Virus record (IMG/VR): IMGVR_UViG_3300025889_001000
Location: 1-23,034 of that record
Source: a virus
Length of the DNA: 23,034 nucleotides
Direction: 5' to 3' (one strand)
A program made the translations under genes and the position numbers. The notes under the pieces were generated by a model. It made no database searches. It was not told the DNA's origin and worked only from the letters and a program-made list of their open reading frames with translations. Shown piece after piece: positions 20,336-23,034 of this stretch (positions are counted from its first letter, which is position 1; each line of letters begins with the position of its first letter).

Positions 20336-20521
20336 TTATCCGCCCATTAATAGAAAATGTTGTTCGAATCCTGTTGAACCACCTTGAACACCTGTTGCTG
20401 CTGTAGTTTGAAATGTTCCATCCGGCCATACTACGGAATTTGCTAATAGAAGATTATTATTAGCCTTGGATATATTGATGACTTGTGGATGATCACTTAA
20501 TTGTCTATTTTTTGTTGGCAT
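20336..20521 (-). CDS. Small fibre-associated protein with WPDGT motif, 61 residues
   Basis: The product contains SVVWPDGTFQTTAATG (28-43), closely like IQWPDGTKQYTANAG in the large fibre encoded upstream. The xPDGTxQxTA motif is common in phage tail fibres. The N-terminal 27 residues are polar and the C-terminus is Gly-rich. AAGGAT precedes the ATG. It could be a short fibre accessory or an attachment segment; function is not known. Confidence 0.75.
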   Translation of the reverse strand: MPTKNRQLSDHPQVINISKANNNLLLANSVVWPDGTFQTTAATGVQGGSTGFEQHFLLMGG

Positions 20522-20538
20522 ATGAAATATCCTTTTAT

Positions 20539-20546
20539 ATATTTAT
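20539..20546 (-). promoter_or_regulatory. Possible weak late promoter box
   Basis: Minus-strand AATAAATA, one base off the late consensus, in the short gap after the glycine-rich gene and 17 bases before the 61-residue gene. The AT-rich background makes chance likely. Confidence 0.25.
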
Positions 20547-21490
20547 TAACATATAATAGCAAATGATCTTGCTGTTCCTGCAGCATCATAGAAGATGTAT
20601 ACTAATCCACCTCCACCAGTGCCGCCCGGTCTGCCTCCTGCACCACCGCCCCCACAACGGCCACCCGCACCACCTGCAACAACAGTGCCTGACATATTAC
20701 CGGCACCGCCACCACCGCCACCGGAACCAACAGAATTTGAATTATTTAACGTAGTCCCTAAATCAGTTCCAGTGCCACCGATGCCGCCGTTTCTCGCATT
20801 ATCACCACCCCCGCCACCGCCACCATTTGATCCTGGTCCACCATCAGCATTACTACCACCAGTTCCAGAACCGGTGCCCCCTGGTCCTTGCCCACCCGCG
20901 CCACCTGCGGTGGTACCATTTGATCCAGTTGTAGACGATGCTCCGCCAGCGCCACCGCCACCACCGCCACCATCATCACCGGTTGCAGTAGTGTCACCAT
21001 TACCCGCAGTTCTACCTACACCTGCGATTCCCGCTGCACCACCACCACCGCCGCCCGTGAATGTTGATCCTGTTGCGCCGACACCACCATTGCCACCAGC
21101 GAATGTTTGATTGCCTATAGATTGCGCTGTTGAACCACCGGCGCCAGCATTCAATCCAATTGCCGTTAAGCCGCCGTTAGCTGAAACACCATTAGCAGTT
21201 GTTGTTGGTTGCGAATTTGCTGTCCAATTAATCCAAGTATTTGCGCCATTGAGATTCGCTGCGGTATTAGCAGGAATACTAAAATAAACTGTTTGTCCGG
21301 GTGTTAATGTTATATTATTACTTCTAGCATATGCCGCGCCACCACCTCCACCTGCACCATACGTGGACGCTCCCGTATTGCCGCCAGCACCGGAACCTAT
21401 ACATATAATATAATTATTAGTGTTACTCCAATCACTTGGTACCACCCATGATGTATTACCTGTTAAAAAAGAATATGCTTTTGCTGCCAT
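20546..21490 (-). CDS. Glycine-rich putative adhesin
   Basis: A 314-residue product. Residues 1-95 are a mixed domain with a hydrophobic start (AYSFLTGNTSWVVPSDW, NYIICIGSGAGG) and LTPGQTVYFSIPA. From about residue 110 to 300 it is mostly Gly with Ala, Thr, Ser and Asn, with many runs of 5-7 Gly. The end returns to GLVYIFYDAAG. Such glycine-rich stretches can fold as polyglycine type II helix bundles, as known for the gp38 adhesins of some T-even-like phages; whether this one does so is inference. It lies directly after the fibre gene, sharing TAATG, a place suited to a fibre-tip adhesin. The antisense strand shows a Pro-rich open frame that is only its mirror. Confidence 0.85.
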   Translation of the reverse strand: MAAKAYSFLTGNTSWVVPSDWSNTNNYIICIGSGAGGNTGASTYGAGGGGGAAYARSNNITLTPGQTVYFSIPANTAANLNGANTWINWTANSQPTTTANGVSANGGLTAIGLNAGAGGSTAQSIGNQTFAGGNGGVGATGSTFTGGGGGGAAGIAGVGRTAGNGDTTATGDDGGGGGGGAGGASSTTGSNGTTAGGAGGQGPGGTGSGTGGSNADGGPGSNGGGGGGGDNARNGGIGGTGTDLGTTLNNSNSVGSGGGGGGAGNMSGTVVAGGAGGRCGGGGAGGRPGGTGGGGLVYIFYDAAGTARSFAIIC

Positions 21491-23034
21491 TATGAAACTA
21501 CTCTTAGAGAAACTGTTGTTTTAGTCGCATTTGTGGGAGTTCCACTAACAGAAAACTGCAACACATCATTAGCCGATACCGTAGTAAATCCAGTCCAATT
21601 TATAGCAAAGGAAGAATTTGCTAATTGTCCTACTGTAGAAGGTGAACTGCCACCGGATGCGGTAAATGTTCCAAAATTAGTTAAATTAGAACGACTAATA
21701 TCAACTGTCATGTTTCCAGAAACATCATTGAATATTTTCCAATTGGATATTGTTCCCGAAAAATCAATGCTAACATTACCTTTTGAACCAGTTGTTATAA
21801 CAGAACCACCACCATCTATTAGGAAATTAATAGTTCTAATAGATGCCGTATTTGCTTGTGCATACGCGCTTGCAGTATAATTCGAATTAGCATATGATGT
21901 TCCTTGAAGTCCATCTAATAGATCGGCATCTAATCCAGAACTACTACCATCGACCGTTAATAGACCAGCTAATATACTAGAATTTGCAACTGCGCCAGTA
22001 TCACCAGATACCGAAGTAACAGGAAAAGCAATTGCGGTATTAACTATTGAATTAACTCGACCATTTGCAGCGAGATTTACTTGCGTAATGTGAGTTGTAT
22101 TTCCATATACTGTTGCGGTAGTTGTTATATTAGTAACATCAGTATTTGCTTTATCGAAAGCTGCCTGTGTATGTAACGTATTAGCATATTCCGATCCATT
22201 TTTACCATCAAGCAAATCAGCATCTAATCCAGAACCGCTACCATCGACTGTTAATAGACCAGCTAATATACTAGAATTGGCAACTGCACCAGTATCTCCT
22301 GCAACGGTGCTAACAGGAAAAGCAATGGCGGTATTTGTTATACTATTAATTCTACCATTTGCTGCCAAATTTATTTGTGTTGTATATGTAGTATTTCCAT
22401 ATACTGTTGCTGTAGTTGATATATTAGTAACATCAGTATTTGCTTTATCAAATGCTGCATTAGCCTGATTTCTTGCATATTGATCTAAATCATCAGCTAT
22501 CACTGTAATTGATTCACCAGCAAATCCTATCAAGTGAACGAGATCATTTGCCGATGCTGCTGTCGTTAATACGACATTGGTATTAGAAGTTGCTGTGTAT
22601 TCATTTGGATCTAATACTACACCATTCAACGTTACTAGAACATACGGTGACGTATATGTTACGGCAAATGTAGTTTGCGCTGCTGTTGCTGTGTATGTTT
22701 TAACATCAACCGCAGCAATTGTGCCGCCTGCTCCGCCAGCATTCGCAGTATATTGTTTAGTGCCGTCTGGCCATTGAATCCATGATCTAGTATGTAAAGC
22801 TTGTGCGCTGGTATTACCTGTTGCCAGATTTATCGATAAATTAGATGTTGCCCCAAAGACACCTGAATTATTGAATTGTATTTCACCATTAATACCTGCG
22901 GGTGTTCCTGAACCACCAAATTCTTGAATAGTTCCTGTGTGATCTTTGTAGAATATTTTGCCATCATTAGTATTGATAGCAATTTCACCATTAGCCAATG
23001 ATGTTGGAACATTCGCTGCAACCTGTGAGTATTT
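21490..23034 (-). CDS. Tail fibre protein (5' end outside window)
   Basis: The open frame continues through the window edge, so the start is not seen; the TTG at 22996-22998 is only an internal Leu codon. Visible N-terminal sequence is VAANVPTSLANGEIAINTND with GKIFYKD, the phage fibre motif LxxGElAINT.DGklFyKd that normally lies near the N-terminus, so probably little is missing. Then come a PDGT motif, a probable beta domain (TTFAVTYTSPYVLVTLNGVV), and two 98-residue tandem repeats with SSILAGLLTVDGS and GLDADLLDG. A Ser/Thr-rich beta C-terminus ends SLRVVS. LDADLLDG repeats are frequent in myovirus fibres and form trimeric shafts. It is probably a side or short fibre binding host surface. 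Confidence 0.88.
   Translation of the reverse strand, partial: KYSQVAANVPTSLANGEIAINTNDGKIFYKDHTGTIQEFGGSGTPAGINGEIQFNNSGVFGATSNLSINLATGNTSAQALHTRSWIQWPDGTKQYTANAGGAGGTIAAVDVKTYTATAAQTTFAVTYTSPYVLVTLNGVVLDPNEYTATSNTNVVLTTAASANDLVHLIGFAGESITVIADDLDQYARNQANAAFDKANTDVTNISTTATVYGNTTYTTQINLAANGRINSITNTAIAFPVSTVAGDTGAVANSSILAGLLTVDGSGSGLDADLLDGKNGSEYANTLHTQAAFDKANTDVTNITTTATVYGNTTHITQVNLAANGRVNSIVNTAIAFPVTSVSGDTGAVANSSILAGLLTVDGSSSGLDADLLDGLQGTSYANSNYTASAYAQANTASIRTINFLIDGGGSVITTGSKGNVSIDFSGTISNWKIFNDVSGNMTVDISRSNLTNFGTFTASGGSSPSTVGQLANSSFAINWTGFTTVSANDVLQFSVSGTPTNATKTTVSLRVVS
21911..22160 (-). repeat. Fibre tandem repeat, unit 1
   Basis: Highly similar at DNA and protein level to 22205-22454, offset exactly 294 bases (98 codons). 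It covers YGNTT..NLAANGR..NTAIAFPV..GDTGAVANSS..LDADLLDG. Confidence 0.85.
22205..22454 (-). repeat. Fibre tandem repeat, unit 2
   Basis: Second copy of the 98-codon fibre unit. Differences from unit 1 are mainly silent or conservative, which suggests a fairly recent duplication under selection. Confidence 0.85.

Noticed and set aside
20595-21110. Plus-strand proline-rich open frame
   Set aside because: GGN codons of the glycine-rich gene read as Pro-rich on the other strand. The minus frame has the start, neighbours and ordinary end domains.
21490-22998. Fibre protein starting at TTG 22998
   Set aside because: The frame stays open upstream to the window edge and the TTG is inside the conserved LANGE motif, so it is a Leu codon of a partial gene.
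1-23034. tRNA genes, transposons or phage attachment site
   Set aside because: Gaps between genes are under about 70 bases and none can hold a tRNA cloverleaf plus flanks; no transposase or terminal repeats were seen.

Overview
The window is a contiguous piece of the late (virion morphogenesis) region of an AT-rich T4-like myovirus. Every supported gene is on the minus strand, so transcription runs from high to low coordinates. Read that way, the order is tail fibre/adhesin genes, gp13, gp14, gp15, gp16, a Dps gene, gp17, gp18, gp19, gp20, prohead core genes, gp21, gp22 and gp23. Apart from the inserted genes this is the classic T4 neck-terminase-tail-capsid order. Most products can be recognised by sequence. 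The divergence from T4 and the low-complexity adhesins suggest an aquatic phage of a Gram-negative bacterium, but the host cannot be read from the sequence.

Region 17426-23034 (upstream end) holds putative host-contact and accessory virion genes: a fibre whose N-terminus lies outside the window, an extremely glycine-rich protein, two small virion-type proteins, a 794-residue protein with a BspA-like leucine-rich repeat array, and a 62-residue protein. Region 13970-17413 holds neck and tail-completion proteins gp13, gp14 and gp15, the small terminase gp16 and a Dps-family ferritin. Region 11129-13968 is the large terminase, broken into two genes. Each piece carries half of a split intein, and a GIY-YIG-type endonuclease gene lies between them. 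Regions 9158-11071 and 8604-9146 are tail sheath and tail tube. Region 5669-8572 is the portal protein, interrupted by a 425-residue intein with an HNH endonuclease. Region 3027-5651 holds prohead core/internal proteins and small unknowns. Regions 2357-3025, 1299-2291 and 1-1277 are prohead protease, scaffold and major capsid protein (3' end cut by the window).

The parts fit together as follows. gp22, the core proteins and the portal nucleate a prohead of gp23. The gp21 protease then cuts scaffold, core and capsid proteins after L/I-x-E sites, several of which are visible here. The terminase packages DNA through the portal, then gp13/14/15 join head and tail. Exact T4-type late promoter boxes (TATAAATA on the minus strand) lie just before the portal gene, the first core gene and the scaffold gene.

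The most notable system is the fractured terminase. An atypically split intein (34-residue N part, 105-residue C part) must trans-splice to rebuild gp17, and a free-standing homing endonuclease fills the break. The portal, the terminase's direct partner, also carries an intein, so both main parts of the packaging motor depend on protein splicing. Other points of interest are a candidate protease-processed internal polyprotein, Dps between the terminase subunit genes, and a short beta module copied into two different domains of the LRR protein.
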